Source of the DNA: Devosia sp. LC5
GTDB taxonomy: Bacteria; Pseudomonadota; Alphaproteobacteria; Rhizobiales; Devosiaceae
Assembly: GCF_000735585.1 (NCBI RefSeq)
Contig: NZ_JNNO01000002.1
Coordinates: 1-64,000, forward strand
Reading direction: 5' to 3'
DNA length: 64,000 bases
The position numbers and the translations under genes are program-made. The notes beneath the pieces were generated by a model that saw only the letters and a program-made list of their open reading frames with translations, had not been told where the DNA came from and ran no database searches. Shown here one piece after another: positions 20,535 to 28,378 of this stretch (its first letter is position 1; each line of letters starts with the position of its first letter).

Positions 20535-21055
20535 GACGCGCTCCAGGCCATGATCAGCAGCGGTTTGCCCCGATGGCGCTCGACGACGCTGTGCGTGTGC
20601 TCGATGGTTTTGAAGCCGGCTTTTTCCAGCACGCGGATCGAGGCGGCATTGCTCTGCAGCACCCGTGCATTGATCTCGGCAATGCCGGCAGCGGCTGCGG
20701 CCTGCACAAGACCCATGGCCGCCTCGGGGGCATAGCCCTTGCCCCAATGGGGCTGGCCCAGCCAATAGCCCAGCTCGGGCGATTTGCCCTCGGCGAATTT
20801 GAGGCTGACAACGCCCATCAAGCGGTCATCGCCATTGGCAATGGCATAGGCGCGGGGCGTGCCGGCATCGCCAATCGTCGCCAAAAAGGCGCGGCCGTCA
20901 TCCTGGGAATAGGGAAAGGGCATGACAGCGGTCGGCTCGACCACCTGCCAATTATTGGCCAGTGCCACCAGATCATCGAGATCGGTGATGGCCGGCGCGC
21001 GCAGGGTCAGCCGCTCGGTGCGGATGATGTCGGGCAAGTCATATTTCAGCACCAT
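20531..21055 (-). CDS. GNAT N-acetyltransferase (RimJ/RimL-like), second of three
   Basis: 174 residues. RTERLTLRAPAITDLDDLVAL, then ELGYWLGQPHWGKGYAPEAA (acetyl-CoA pyrophosphate loop region) and NAASIRVLEKAGFKTIE identify a RimJ/RimL-type acetyltransferase. It overlaps the preceding GNAT gene by 10 bp and the following one by 4 bp, so all three are translated in series. It is clearly paralogous to its neighbours but well diverged, suggesting old duplications and separate substrates, none of which can be named. Confidence 0.88.
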   Translation of the reverse strand: MVLKYDLPDIIRTERLTLRAPAITDLDDLVALANNWQVVEPTAVMPFPYSQDDGRAFLATIGDAGTPRAYAIANGDDRLMGVVSLKFAEGKSPELGYWLGQPHWGKGYAPEAAMGLVQAAAAAGIAEINARVLQSNAASIRVLEKAGFKTIEHTHSVVERHRGKPLLIMAWSAS

Positions 21056-21570
21056 TTCTGTCTCCCCCCGGTCCAGGCCTGCCGTGTCAGCTGAGTGACC
21101 ACGTGATCCACATCGCGCTGCAGGGTCTGGGAAAATCGTGTTTCGGTGCCAGTGGGCACAAAGCCCAGCTTTTTCTGCACGCTGAGTGAGGCAGCATTGT
21201 TATGATGGGCGCTGGAGGTGACGGTCTGCGCCTTTGTGCCGGCAAAGTGCCAATCGAGCAGGGCTCTCGCGGCTTCGGTGCCATAGCCGCGGTTCCAGTG
21301 CGGACGGGCAATCCAGAAGCCAAGTTCCGATATCAGCGAGACGCAGCCGATCAGGCCCTTGCCGGGCAATTCGATGATCAAGGTGGAGCGCTCGGGTGTG
21401 GCCGGTTCGGTCCGGCGCAGCCAATCGATCGCCATGCCCAAAGTATAGGGATAGGGCACGGGGGTCAGGAAGCGGGCCACATCATATTCGCCAACGCCCA
21501 GGGCATAGCAGGGCGCATCGGCAAGATTGGGCTCGCGCAGGATCAGCCGCTCGGTTGCAATGGGTGTCAT
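21046..21570 (-). CDS. GNAT N-acetyltransferase (RimJ/RimL-like), first of three
   Basis: 174 residues from ATG at 21570 (GGGACGG about 6 bp upstream); a GTG at 21588 is an alternative start. ATERLILREPNLADAPCYAL, GFWIARPHWNRGYGTEAARAL and NNAASLSVQKKLGFVPTG are RimJ/RimL-type motifs. It is the first gene after the rpmA terminator, so the promoter for the GNAT-GNAT-GNAT-obg operon should lie between 21571 and 21685. Substrate unknown. Confidence 0.87.
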   Translation of the reverse strand: MTPIATERLILREPNLADAPCYALGVGEYDVARFLTPVPYPYTLGMAIDWLRRTEPATPERSTLIIELPGKGLIGCVSLISELGFWIARPHWNRGYGTEAARALLDWHFAGTKAQTVTSSAHHNNAASLSVQKKLGFVPTGTETRFSQTLQRDVDHVVTQLTRQAWTGGRQKWC

Positions 21571-21684
21571 CTCGCACCGTCCCGACACAAGAGGCCAATA
21601 CCACGGGCGGCTTTACGGGCTCGTACGGTGACGGGAACGGCTTGGGTGCGGGTGGCGTGCATTTTGGTGCTCTCTGATGGAAAC

Positions 21685-21712
21685 GAAAAAGGGAACCGGC
21701 GCACCGGTTCCC
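21685..21712 (-). terminator. Intrinsic terminator after rpmA
   Basis: Reading the minus strand: GGGAACCGG (21712-21704), a 4-base loop, CCGGTTCCC (21699-21691), then TTTTTC (21690-21685). It lies about 70 bp past the rpmA stop and separates the ribosomal-protein operon from the GNAT-obg operon. Confidence 0.88.
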
Positions 21713-21783
21713 CTTGAAACTTCGCTCGTCAGGAACACGAGCCGGGGAACTGGTCACCGGCTGGGTTCACAAGACCTGCCGGA

Positions 21784-22050
21784 TTATTCGGCGGCCTCTG
21801 CCGGCTCGACGGAGACGAAAACTTGCGATTTCGCACGGGTGCGGAACGCAACCTTGCCGTCGATCAGTGCATAGATGGTGTGGTCCTTGCCCAGGCCAAC
21901 GCCGGTGCCGGGATGCCACTTGGTGCCGCGCTGACGGATCAGGATGTTGCCAGCGATCACGTCTTCGCCGCCAAACTTCTTGACGCCAAGACGACGGCCA
22001 GCGGTATCACGACCGTTGCGGGATGAACCGCCTGCTTTTTTGTGTGCCAT
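21784..22050 (-). CDS. rpmA: 50S ribosomal protein L27
   Basis: 88 residues beginning [20 protein letters not shown], diagnostic of bL27, whose N-terminus reaches the peptidyl-transferase centre. The Gly-rich start shows no Firmicutes-type leader peptide needing cleavage. It follows rplU by 12 bp, the universal rplU-rpmA pair, and is followed by an intrinsic terminator. Confidence 0.98.
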   Translation of the reverse strand: MAHKKAGGSSRNGRDTAGRRLGVKKFGGEDVIAGNILIRQRGTKWHPGTGVGLGKDHTIYALIDGKVAFRTRAKSQVFVSVEPAEAAE

Positions 22051-22062
22051 GGTGGGGTATCC

Positions 22063-22839
22063 TTACTTCGTCTTGTCTTCGGCCTTGTCGGCCACGGCTT
22101 CCTGGTCGACCTTGGCGCGCGGCGGCTTGCCGGCAACCAGATCCTTGGCCTGGGCAACCCATTCGTCGCGCTCGATGCGGCCGTGGAAATCCAGCTCTGC
22201 GTCGAACTTGGCAACGTCCGCCTTCTTCCAGGCAGCGATCTGGGTGAGGCTGGTGATGCCAGCGGCAATCAGTTTCTTTTCCAGCGCGGGGCCCACGCCA
22301 CCAATCAGCTTGATGTCGTCGGTGAAATCGGCAGCTGGCTTGGCAGCCTTCTTGGCGGCCGGCGCCTTGGCCTCGGTGGCGGCTTCAGCCTTGGGAGCTG
22401 CAGTCTTGGGAGCTGCAGTCTTGGGAGCTGCAGTCTTGGGCGCAGCAGTCTTGGCGGCGGCCTTGGCCTGCTTTTCGGCAGCGACGCTATCGGTCTTGGC
22501 AGCGACACCGGCAGCCAGAATCGTCGGCTTGGCGCCGCCGGTCAGGATTTCGGTGATGCGCACGGTCGAGAGCAACTGGCGGTGGCCATTGCGGCGGCGG
22601 TAATTGTGGCGACGGTTCTTCTTGAAGATGATGACCGTTTTCTGCTTCTTGGTTTCAAGCAGTTCGGCAGCGACGAGCGCGCCTTCGATCAGGGGAGCGC
22701 CAACCTGGCCATCGATCATCAGGACCTGGTCGAAGGTCACGATGGTGCCGGCTTCGGCGTCGAGCTTTTCAATCTTGAGAACGTCGTTGGCGGCAACCTT
22801 GTACTGCTTGCCACCGGTTTTGATCACGGCAAAAGTCAT
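22063..22839 (-). CDS. rplU: 50S ribosomal protein L21 with Ala/Lys-rich linker and C-terminal helix-hairpin-helix domain
   Basis: 258 residues, about 2.5 times a normal L21. Residues 1-102 are ordinary bL21 ([37 protein letters not shown]). An Ala/Lys/Pro-rich linker follows, with repeats of TAAPK. The C-terminal ~75 residues ([20 protein letters not shown], then [14 protein letters not shown]) form a helix-hairpin-helix module, a nucleic-acid-binding fold also seen at the ends of L21 in other alphaproteobacteria. The extension may contact rRNA; that role is inferred. No frameshift separates the parts. Confidence 0.96.
   Translation of the reverse strand: MTFAVIKTGGKQYKVAANDVLKIEKLDAEAGTIVTFDQVLMIDGQVGAPLIEGALVAAELLETKKQKTVIIFKKNRRHNYRRRNGHRQLLSTVRITEILTGGAKPTILAAGVAAKTDSVAAEKQAKAAAKTAAPKTAAPKTAAPKTAAPKAEAATEAKAPAAKKAAKPAADFTDDIKLIGGVGPALEKKLIAAGITSLTQIAAWKKADVAKFDAELDFHGRIERDEWVAQAKDLVAGKPPRAKVDQEAVADKAEDKTK
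22393..22452 (-). repeat. Tandem 15-bp repeat inside rplU
   Basis: Three exact copies of GGGAGCTGCAGTCTT (plus-strand reading) at 22393-22437 and a fourth imperfect copy at 22438-22452. They encode the linker repeat of about five residues (TAAPK). The exactness implies recent slippage or expansion, so copy number may vary between strains without breaking frame. Confidence 0.9.
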
Positions 22840-23017
22840 TATTCAACCAGGAGCGTCAAACGCCTGGTCCCTTTCTGTCGCGCTTTGTGGCGCCGCAGGG
22901 AAAGCCTTGTCCTGCGGACTTCAAACTGGGCCGGCAGAAAAACCGGCAGGCAGCCTCAAGCAGCGTTTTTCAATAAAGAGAGGCGCGCCAGACGAGCCAG
23001 CACGCATTCCGGGGGCG

Positions 23018-23046
23018 CTTATCAGGGCAAAAGCCCCAAGAGTCAA
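23018..23046 (-). promoter_or_regulatory. Sigma70-type promoter of rplU-rpmA
   Basis: On the minus strand, TTGACT (23046-23041), a 17-bp spacer, and GATAAG (23023-23018). This leaves a leader of roughly 170 bp before the rplU ATG. Close to the ATG a partial hairpin (ACCAGG...CCTGGT around 22847-22868) covers the ribosome-binding region and could serve translational control. The -35 overlaps the end of the upstream MBL-fold gene's trailer. Confidence 0.65.
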
Positions 23047-23052
23047 GGCTTG

Positions 23053-23823
23053 TCAGGCGCTTTTGGCGTACCAGTCGCGCCGGCGCACCTCCACGCCCTC
23101 GGCGGTGACGCCGGCCTCGAAGGCGTCCAGATCGCTATCGCCATAATGATAGGGATAGACGATGGCCGGCTTGAAGGCGTTTACCGCCTCGGCGGCCTGC
23201 TCCACCGTCATCGTATAGGGCAGGTTCATGGGCAGGAATGCCACGGCAATGCCGGTCAGGGCCAGCATTTCGGGGGTCGGCTCAGTGTCGCCGGCGACGT
23301 AGACGATTTTGTCGCCGAAGGTCAGCAGATAGCCATTGCCGACGCCGACGGGGTGATAGTTCATGCGGTCCGCCGTGATATTATGGGCGGGGATGGCCTT
23401 GAGGGGCAGGCCGGCAAACGTGGTTTCCGCCCCATTGGCGATGGCGGAGGCATTGGCTTTGAGCGCCGCGGGCAGCTTGTCGAAGACATCCTGATTGGTC
23501 AGCAGCGGGGCGTCCTTGGCGATGGCCTCGAGCGTGGGCACGTCGAAATGATCGCCATGGCCGTGGGTGATCAAGATGGCGGTGGGGGCGGGCAGGCCGT
23601 CATAGCGGACAGCGCCGCCGACGGGATCGACATAGATGGCCTGGTCGCCAAAGACGAGGACCAGACTGGCGTGATCCACCGGGTGAATGACGAGATCACC
23701 CGCGCTGGTCTGGATAATGTCCCCGTTCATGCCTGCTCCATTGTCTTGCGCAAAAACCGTATGCACTCCCCAGGGCACGAGCGGCAATATGGCCATGCCG
23801 GCAACCAGATCACGACGCTTCAT
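23053..23823 (-). CDS. Exported MBL-fold metal-dependent hydrolase (UlaG/UPF0173-like)
   Basis: 256 residues from ATG at 23823. The N-terminus MKRRDLVAGMAILPLVPW has a twin-arginine-like signal and a probable cleavage after FAQ. The metallo-beta-lactamase core has THGHGDHFD (HxHxDH), followed by VAGDTEPTP, PMNLPYTM and YPYHYGDSD, like UlaG-type/UPF0173 hydrolases. It probably acts in the periplasm as a metal-dependent hydrolase; its substrate is unknown. It lies upstream of rplU on the same strand but has its own context. Confidence 0.82.
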   Translation of the reverse strand: MKRRDLVAGMAILPLVPWGVHTVFAQDNGAGMNGDIIQTSAGDLVIHPVDHASLVLVFGDQAIYVDPVGGAVRYDGLPAPTAILITHGHGDHFDVPTLEAIAKDAPLLTNQDVFDKLPAALKANASAIANGAETTFAGLPLKAIPAHNITADRMNYHPVGVGNGYLLTFGDKIVYVAGDTEPTPEMLALTGIAVAFLPMNLPYTMTVEQAAEAVNAFKPAIVYPYHYGDSDLDAFEAGVTAEGVEVRRRDWYAKSA

Positions 23824-23901
23824 CTCGAACTCCATCCCGCTGTTTGCTTTGGAGGCAATTTAAGGCCTGGGCATCAGGTTCGCCAGCCACACAATTGTGA
23901 G

Positions 23902-24342
23902 CTAGGGCTGCGCGGAGGTGAGACGTTCGCGCAAGCTGCGTGCCGTGCCGGCCTCTGCGGCAATCACCTGCGGCTTGTGGTTGGCCAGCCAGTGTCGCAG
24001 CGACCAGGCAGGCGCGCTGGGCTCGATGGAAATCGCGGGGAGATAGGCCTGGGCATGGATGATTTGCTCATCCAGCAGAACCGGGATGCTCCCGCGCCGG
24101 TATTCGTCACCCTCGAAGGCGTCGAGCACGGCCAGGTCGAGGCGATCAAGGCCGCCGATCAACAGGCCGGGAGCTGCTGCGCCAGGGCAGGGGACCAGGG
24201 CCGGATAGACCCGGCCGGGATAGGCGACGGCCTTGAAATCCGGCGCGCTGGCCGATTGCAACATTGCGATATCCACCGGACGCCCCAGCACGGACGCCAG
24301 CACATCGGCATCCTGCAGGGTTCCATAGGCAAACAAGACCAT
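23902..24342 (-). CDS. Gamma-glutamylcyclotransferase-like (AIG2/GGCT fold) protein
   Basis: 146 residues from ATG at 24342 (MVLFAYGTLQD); another in-frame ATG lies at 24363. The YGTL motif near the N-terminus binds the gamma-glutamyl group in this fold; AYPGRVYPALVPC and LDAFEGDEYRRG, containing the probable catalytic Glu, follow. Such enzymes convert gamma-glutamyl compounds to 5-oxoproline, but many bacterial members are uncharacterised. It is transcribed away from the tRNA-Ser gene 117 bp upstream. Confidence 0.8.
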   Translation of the reverse strand: MVLFAYGTLQDADVLASVLGRPVDIAMLQSASAPDFKAVAYPGRVYPALVPCPGAAAPGLLIGGLDRLDLAVLDAFEGDEYRRGSIPVLLDEQIIHAQAYLPAISIEPSAPAWSLRHWLANHKPQVIAAEAGTARSLRERLTSAQP

Positions 24343-24459
24343 AGCGGGCAAAGCCAACCTCATGCACAACCGCGACAAGACTGTTGCGGGCGCAGCTTTG
24401 CTATGCCATAAGCCCGCCCGTGTCGACCGGGCGCCCTTTGGGGCCGCTGACGATCTCGC

Positions 24460-24549
24460 GGAGAGATGGCAGAGTGGTTGAATGCACCGCACTCGAAATG
24501 CGGCATGGGGGCAACTCCATCGGGGGTTCGAATCCCTCTCTCTCCGCCA
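24460..24549 (+). tRNA. tRNA-Ser (anticodon CGA)
   Basis: A 90-base cloverleaf with encoded GCCA end. Acceptor GGAGAGA pairs with TCTCTCC. The anticodon stem is CCGCA/TGCGG (24487-24491/24499-24503) around loop CTCGAAA, giving anticodon CGA at 24494-24496, which reads UCG. A long variable arm (about 24504-24522) and TTCGAATCC T-loop are typical of tRNA-Ser. Its antisense yields a spurious protein with GGERGIRTPD. Confidence 0.97.
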
Positions 24550-24993
24550 CTTACTTCTGACATCGCCGAATCGTTGCGTACGCCGTTTTCCCCGACCTTT
24601 GCCGATGCCAGAGTTGTACAGAATGGTTGTACAGAAATTGTCTCGTACCGACCGGCACGCGCGCCGGCATCCCTCTCGACACCACCAACGGTGACCGCAA
24701 ACATCGTTCGGTGGCAGCTTTCGACCCCATTTCTGCCATTGAGCATGCGGTCAGATTGTACCGAAAGCTGCCACAACAGGCGCCAGGTTCCTCATCGCCG
24801 AAAGAGGACCAGAAAGGTTCGCCTTTGCTTGTGCCGTAGCGAAGATGGACAAAGCCATCCCGCAGCCTTTCGACCCGGTCAGCGAAAGCTGCAGACCTTC
24901 GTTGGGCCCCTTGGTGAATAGGGTCGCAGTATCCCTGCCGTCTGCCACGGGCGCCACGATCACGCTCATCTCGCCCGTCGTTTCGTCATTGAT
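24550..24993. other. 444-bp region without a recognisable gene, downstream of tRNA-Ser
   Basis: Both strands were read. Short open frames exist (24627-24839 plus; 24751-24969 minus), but neither has family resemblance, a good ribosome site or a signal peptide. The motif TTGTACAGAATGGTTGTACAGAAATTG at about 24612-24638 contains two copies of TTGTACAGAA. tRNA-Ser genes are common island attachment sites, and the sugar locus begins here, but no integrase or duplicated tRNA end was found. Confidence 0.5.
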
Positions 24994-25899
24994 TTACCCG
25001 AAGTTGGCGAGCCCTTGAACGCCGCGATGAAAGCGCGCGAGCTTGGCATAGAAGTCTTCCAAAATGTAGCGCACGTCGATGGTGTCGTAGACCTTGATCG
25101 GACGGTGTTGGCCGTTGTGGATGTAGTGCATCTGCGGTGAGAACTCGGGGGCGGGGCGCCAGTCGTAGGTTCCGCCCATCGGGTTGAGGATCACCGAGAG
25201 GGCAGGGGTGTCGCCGAGCGAGCGGTGCTCGATAGGGCCCTGATGGACGCGGAGGTTCCACTCGATGAGCTGGTCGACGAGGTATTTGCCGATGGCGCCC
25301 TTGTCTTCACAGCGTTCCTGCAGCTCGGCATAGCTCACCGACATCATACGATAGACGGTGGACGGGATCTGCCAGACCTGCACCTTCGAGCGCATCACCA
25401 CATTGGCCGCGGCGATGTCGTTCATCAGGTTGAACTCGCGTCCGCCCGAGGGCCAGACGCCGCCACCGATCCAGACGCAGACAACGTTGCGCTCATTGAG
25501 GCGCGGCTCCATCAGAATGGCCGAAGCCATGTCCGTCAGGGGGCCGAGGAAGCCCACGTAAAGCGGACGATCATCGTCCTTCATGGCTTCGTCGATGATC
25601 ATCTGCGCGCCGGGCGAGGGCACGGCGGTGTTCTCGTCTGGCAAAGCCGTGGCTGCGCCATTTGCGACAGGGATGCGGCCCTCGAGGTCCATCAGCTTGA
25701 GGAGATGATCGATCTCACCGCGGCTGTCGAGCATCGAGGTCCTGGAACGGTGCGCGCCGAAATGGGCGGCGATGATGCCGTGGAAATCGAAGGTCGGCGT
25801 CAGGAGCGCGTGGACAATTGTGAACTGATCGTCCGCCTCGTTCTTGGCGTCGGTGTTCAGGATCAGGCGGGCGCGCTTTTCGCGGGGGAGATTGGTCAT
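24994..25899 (-). CDS. Nucleoside-hydrolase-family (IUNH-like) protein
   Basis: 301 residues from ATG at 25899, overlapping the isomerase stop as ATGA. LILNTDAKNEADDQFTIVHAL is a divergent form of the inosine-uridine nucleoside hydrolase N-terminal motif (DTDxxxDDxxA), in which aspartates bind calcium; LYVGFLGPLTDMASAI and the later GGGVWPSGGREFNLMNDI also fit this fold. Classical members split N-ribofuranosides. Here it is the last gene of the sugar operon, so a furanosyl glycoside or amide-linked sugar may be the true substrate; this is inference. No signal peptide, so cytoplasmic. Confidence 0.75.
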   Translation of the reverse strand: MTNLPREKRARLILNTDAKNEADDQFTIVHALLTPTFDFHGIIAAHFGAHRSRTSMLDSRGEIDHLLKLMDLEGRIPVANGAATALPDENTAVPSPGAQMIIDEAMKDDDRPLYVGFLGPLTDMASAILMEPRLNERNVVCVWIGGGVWPSGGREFNLMNDIAAANVVMRSKVQVWQIPSTVYRMMSVSYAELQERCEDKGAIGKYLVDQLIEWNLRVHQGPIEHRSLGDTPALSVILNPMGGTYDWRPAPEFSPQMHYIHNGQHRPIKVYDTIDVRYILEDFYAKLARFHRGVQGLANFG

Positions 25900-26888
25900 T
25901 CCGCTTCCCCCAAGGCGCTGAACAGCGCTTTTTGCGCGATTTTCATGGCGCTGATGGCGTCGTGGCGGTTCTGTGCTTCTTGGAGAGCGTCGATGTCCAG
26001 GCGATCGAGGCCCTTGGCCGCGGCTTTCAGGAAGTCGATGGCGTGGGTAGCCGTGGCGACAGAATCTTCGCGGAAAGGGAACTGGTCGAGCTGCCAGACG
26101 CCGTTCCAGTTGTTCTTCTTGAGGACGTAGAAGAATTCGAACAGTTCGAGCGGATGGAGGCTGCCGGCGACGAGGTCGTCGTCCCACGAACGATAGTTAT
26201 CATTGACGTCCATGCCGAAGAGGCGGCCGTGGTCGATGGCGAGCTGCGCGCTGTCAGCAGCGGATTCGCCGCCCATGATGGCATGGCCGAAATCGAGCAG
26301 GATGCCAACGTTCGGCAGGCCAATCTTTTCGATGCCGAGAATGGTGCGGGCGACTGACCCGAAACTCATGCGGACGCGGGGTTCGCGCGGTTTATATTCG
26401 ATAACGAATTTGAGGTCGGGGTTTTCGGAGGCAAGCTGGCCGACCCCATCAAGCGAGCGCTGCCACTGGGTGCCGTAATCGACCTGGAAGGGGTAGTCCC
26501 AACCGTCCTGACCGGGCCAGAGCTTTACGTAGTCCGCCTTGTGGAAGCGGACGACATTGCAGGCGTCGGTGATCAGTTCGTGGGCGCGGCGACGGACGCC
26601 GGCGTCGGGATTGGTGAAGGCGCCCTTGACGAAGTCGCGGGTGTAGATTTCGGGGGTGATGCCGATGACGGAGAGATTGTTTCGGTTGAGCGCGGTTTTG
26701 ATTTCAGCGTCGGAGAATTTGCCGCCGAAATAGGGCCAGTTGAGATCGACGACGGAAAGTTCTTTCACCTGGCCGGCGATATCGATGGCTTCGATGATGT
26801 TGCGCGGCTGGCCGTAGCCGTCGGTGGCGTAGCGGTCGAGATAGGTCGCAAAGTGCCAGATGCCGGCTCCGAAACGTGGGGTGGTCAT
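25896..26888 (-). CDS. TIM-barrel sugar isomerase/epimerase (AP-endonuclease 2 fold)
   Basis: 330 residues from ATG at 26888. The fold is the xylose-isomerase-like TIM barrel: FVIEYKPREPRVRMSFGSV carries a metal-ligand Glu, ILLDFGHAIMGGE an Asp/His pair, and FGMDVNDNYRSWDDDL another set of ligands; the protein ends ISAMKIAQKALFSALGEAE. Such proteins isomerise aldoses to ketoses with a divalent metal. It overlaps the kinase stop and the nucleoside-hydrolase-like start by 4 bp each. In an operon with an FGGY kinase and split transketolase it is the obvious candidate for the first step (aldose to ketose), for example D-apiose to D-apulose. Confidence 0.82.
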   Translation of the reverse strand: MTTPRFGAGIWHFATYLDRYATDGYGQPRNIIEAIDIAGQVKELSVVDLNWPYFGGKFSDAEIKTALNRNNLSVIGITPEIYTRDFVKGAFTNPDAGVRRRAHELITDACNVVRFHKADYVKLWPGQDGWDYPFQVDYGTQWQRSLDGVGQLASENPDLKFVIEYKPREPRVRMSFGSVARTILGIEKIGLPNVGILLDFGHAIMGGESAADSAQLAIDHGRLFGMDVNDNYRSWDDDLVAGSLHPLELFEFFYVLKKNNWNGVWQLDQFPFREDSVATATHAIDFLKAAAKGLDRLDIDALQEAQNRHDAISAMKIAQKALFSALGEAE

Positions 26889-28378
26889 GGGGTTCCTCCG
26901 GAATTTTGTTGGTTTTGTGTAGCCAGCGTCTGGGTCACGGCGGACTGCCAGCGCTGGCGGTGTTTCTTGGCGATTTGCTCGTCCATCTGCGGCTCGAAGT
27001 GGCCGGCGGCCGAGACGCCCGGCATGGCAATGCCGAGGGACGAGAAGGCGAGGGCGGCGGCGCCGAGGGCGCTGACTTCGGGCGCAGCGGCCGCAGCGAC
27101 GGGGCGGCCCAAAATGTCGGACTGGAACTGCATGACGACGGGATTGCGCGAGGCGCCGCCATCTGCACGGAGTTCGCCGAGGGGAGAGCCCATGTCGGCT
27201 TCCATGGCGGAATAGACGTCGGCGACCTGGAAGGCGATCGCTTCGAGGGCGGCGCGGGCGAGGTGGGCCGGCTTGGTGCCGAGGGAGAGGCCGGTGATGG
27301 TGCCGCGCGCGTCGGCGCGCCAATAGGGGGCGCCGAGGCCGACGAGGGCGGGAACGAAGGCGACGCCGTTGCTGTCGGGGACGGTTTCGGCGAGGGCGGA
27401 GAGGGCGGAGGCGTCGGCGAGGCCCAGGAGTTCGGCGACGAAGGCAGCGGTCTGACCGGAGACGGAGATATTGCCCTCGAGGGCGTGCTGGGTCTTTCCG
27501 CCTTGGCTCCAGGCGATGGTGCTGGAAATGCCATGGGTAGAGCGGACGCGGTTGCGCGTCAGGGCCATCAGCGAGGTGCCGGTGCCGTAGGTGGCTTTGA
27601 TGGTGCCGGGGGTGCGGACGCCGTGGCCGAAGAGGGCGGCGTGAGAGTCCCCGATCATCGCAAGGATCGGCGTGCCGGCGGGGAGGGCGGTGGCGCCTTC
27701 AGCGGTGACGCCGAACCTTGTGTCGGAGGATTTGACCTCGGCCAGCATGTTTTGTGGCACGCCGAACAGGGCGCAGAGGTCGGCGTCCCAGGTCAGCGTC
27801 TCGGTATTGAAGAGCTGGGTGCGGGAGGCGTTGGAATGATCGGTGGCGTGTGTCGCGCCCCGGGTGAGATTCCAGAGGAGCCAGGAGTCGACTGTGCCGA
27901 CGCGGAGTTCGCCGGCCTCAGCACGCGCGCGGGCGCCGGGCGTGTTGTTGAGGAGCCAGGAGATCTTGGCGGCGGGGAAGAGTGGATCGAGCGCGAGGCC
28001 GGTCTTGGCCTCGATGGTCTCGCCATGGCCGGCGGCGCGGAGGGCGTCGCATTTGGGAGCGGAGCGGCGGCACTGCCAGATGATGACAGGGCCGGTGGGT
28101 TCACCGGTCGCAGCATCCCAGACGAGGATGGACTCGCGCTGGTTGGAGATACCGATGCCTGCAATCTTGGCGTCGCCAGCCTTGGCGACGACTTCAGCGA
28201 CCACCTGATTTACGCCTTCGACCAGCGCGGTGGCCGATTGCTCGGCCCAACCGGGTTGAGGATAGGTGACGATGTTGGGCACCGAGGCCTGATGCAGGAC
28301 GCGGCCGGAGGCATCCACCAACAGCGCTTTGGTGTTGGTGGTGCCCTGGTCGATGGCGAGGATCAGCTCGCTGGTCAT
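26885..28378 (-). CDS. FGGY-family carbohydrate kinase
   Basis: 497 residues from ATG at 28378. N-terminal AIDQGTTNTKALLVD and the C-terminal LRADGGASRNPVVMQFQSD are the two phosphate-binding segments of FGGY kinases. Internal motifs such as QPGWAEQ, GISNQRES, VIIWQCRRSA and SNASRTQLFN make it resemble glycerol kinase more than xylulokinase. In this operon a ketose such as apulose, xylulose or erythrulose is a more likely substrate than glycerol; the sequence alone cannot decide. Start and stop each overlap a neighbouring gene by 4 bp. Confidence 0.88.
   Translation of the reverse strand: MTSELILAIDQGTTNTKALLVDASGRVLHQASVPNIVTYPQPGWAEQSATALVEGVNQVVAEVVAKAGDAKIAGIGISNQRESILVWDAATGEPTGPVIIWQCRRSAPKCDALRAAGHGETIEAKTGLALDPLFPAAKISWLLNNTPGARARAEAGELRVGTVDSWLLWNLTRGATHATDHSNASRTQLFNTETLTWDADLCALFGVPQNMLAEVKSSDTRFGVTAEGATALPAGTPILAMIGDSHAALFGHGVRTPGTIKATYGTGTSLMALTRNRVRSTHGISSTIAWSQGGKTQHALEGNISVSGQTAAFVAELLGLADASALSALAETVPDSNGVAFVPALVGLGAPYWRADARGTITGLSLGTKPAHLARAALEAIAFQVADVYSAMEADMGSPLGELRADGGASRNPVVMQFQSDILGRPVAAAAAPEVSALGAAALAFSSLGIAMPGVSAAGHFEPQMDEQIAKKHRQRWQSAVTQTLATQNQQNSGGTP

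Noticed and set aside
22042..24411. Long plus-strand open frame (789 codons) across rplU and the MBL-fold gene
   Set aside because: Runs antisense through several real minus-strand genes and the rplU promoter; the repeats in it only mirror the L21 linker.
24360..24776. Minus-strand frame containing GGERGIRTPD
   Set aside because: This is the well-known spurious protein produced by translating a tRNA-Ser gene in antisense.
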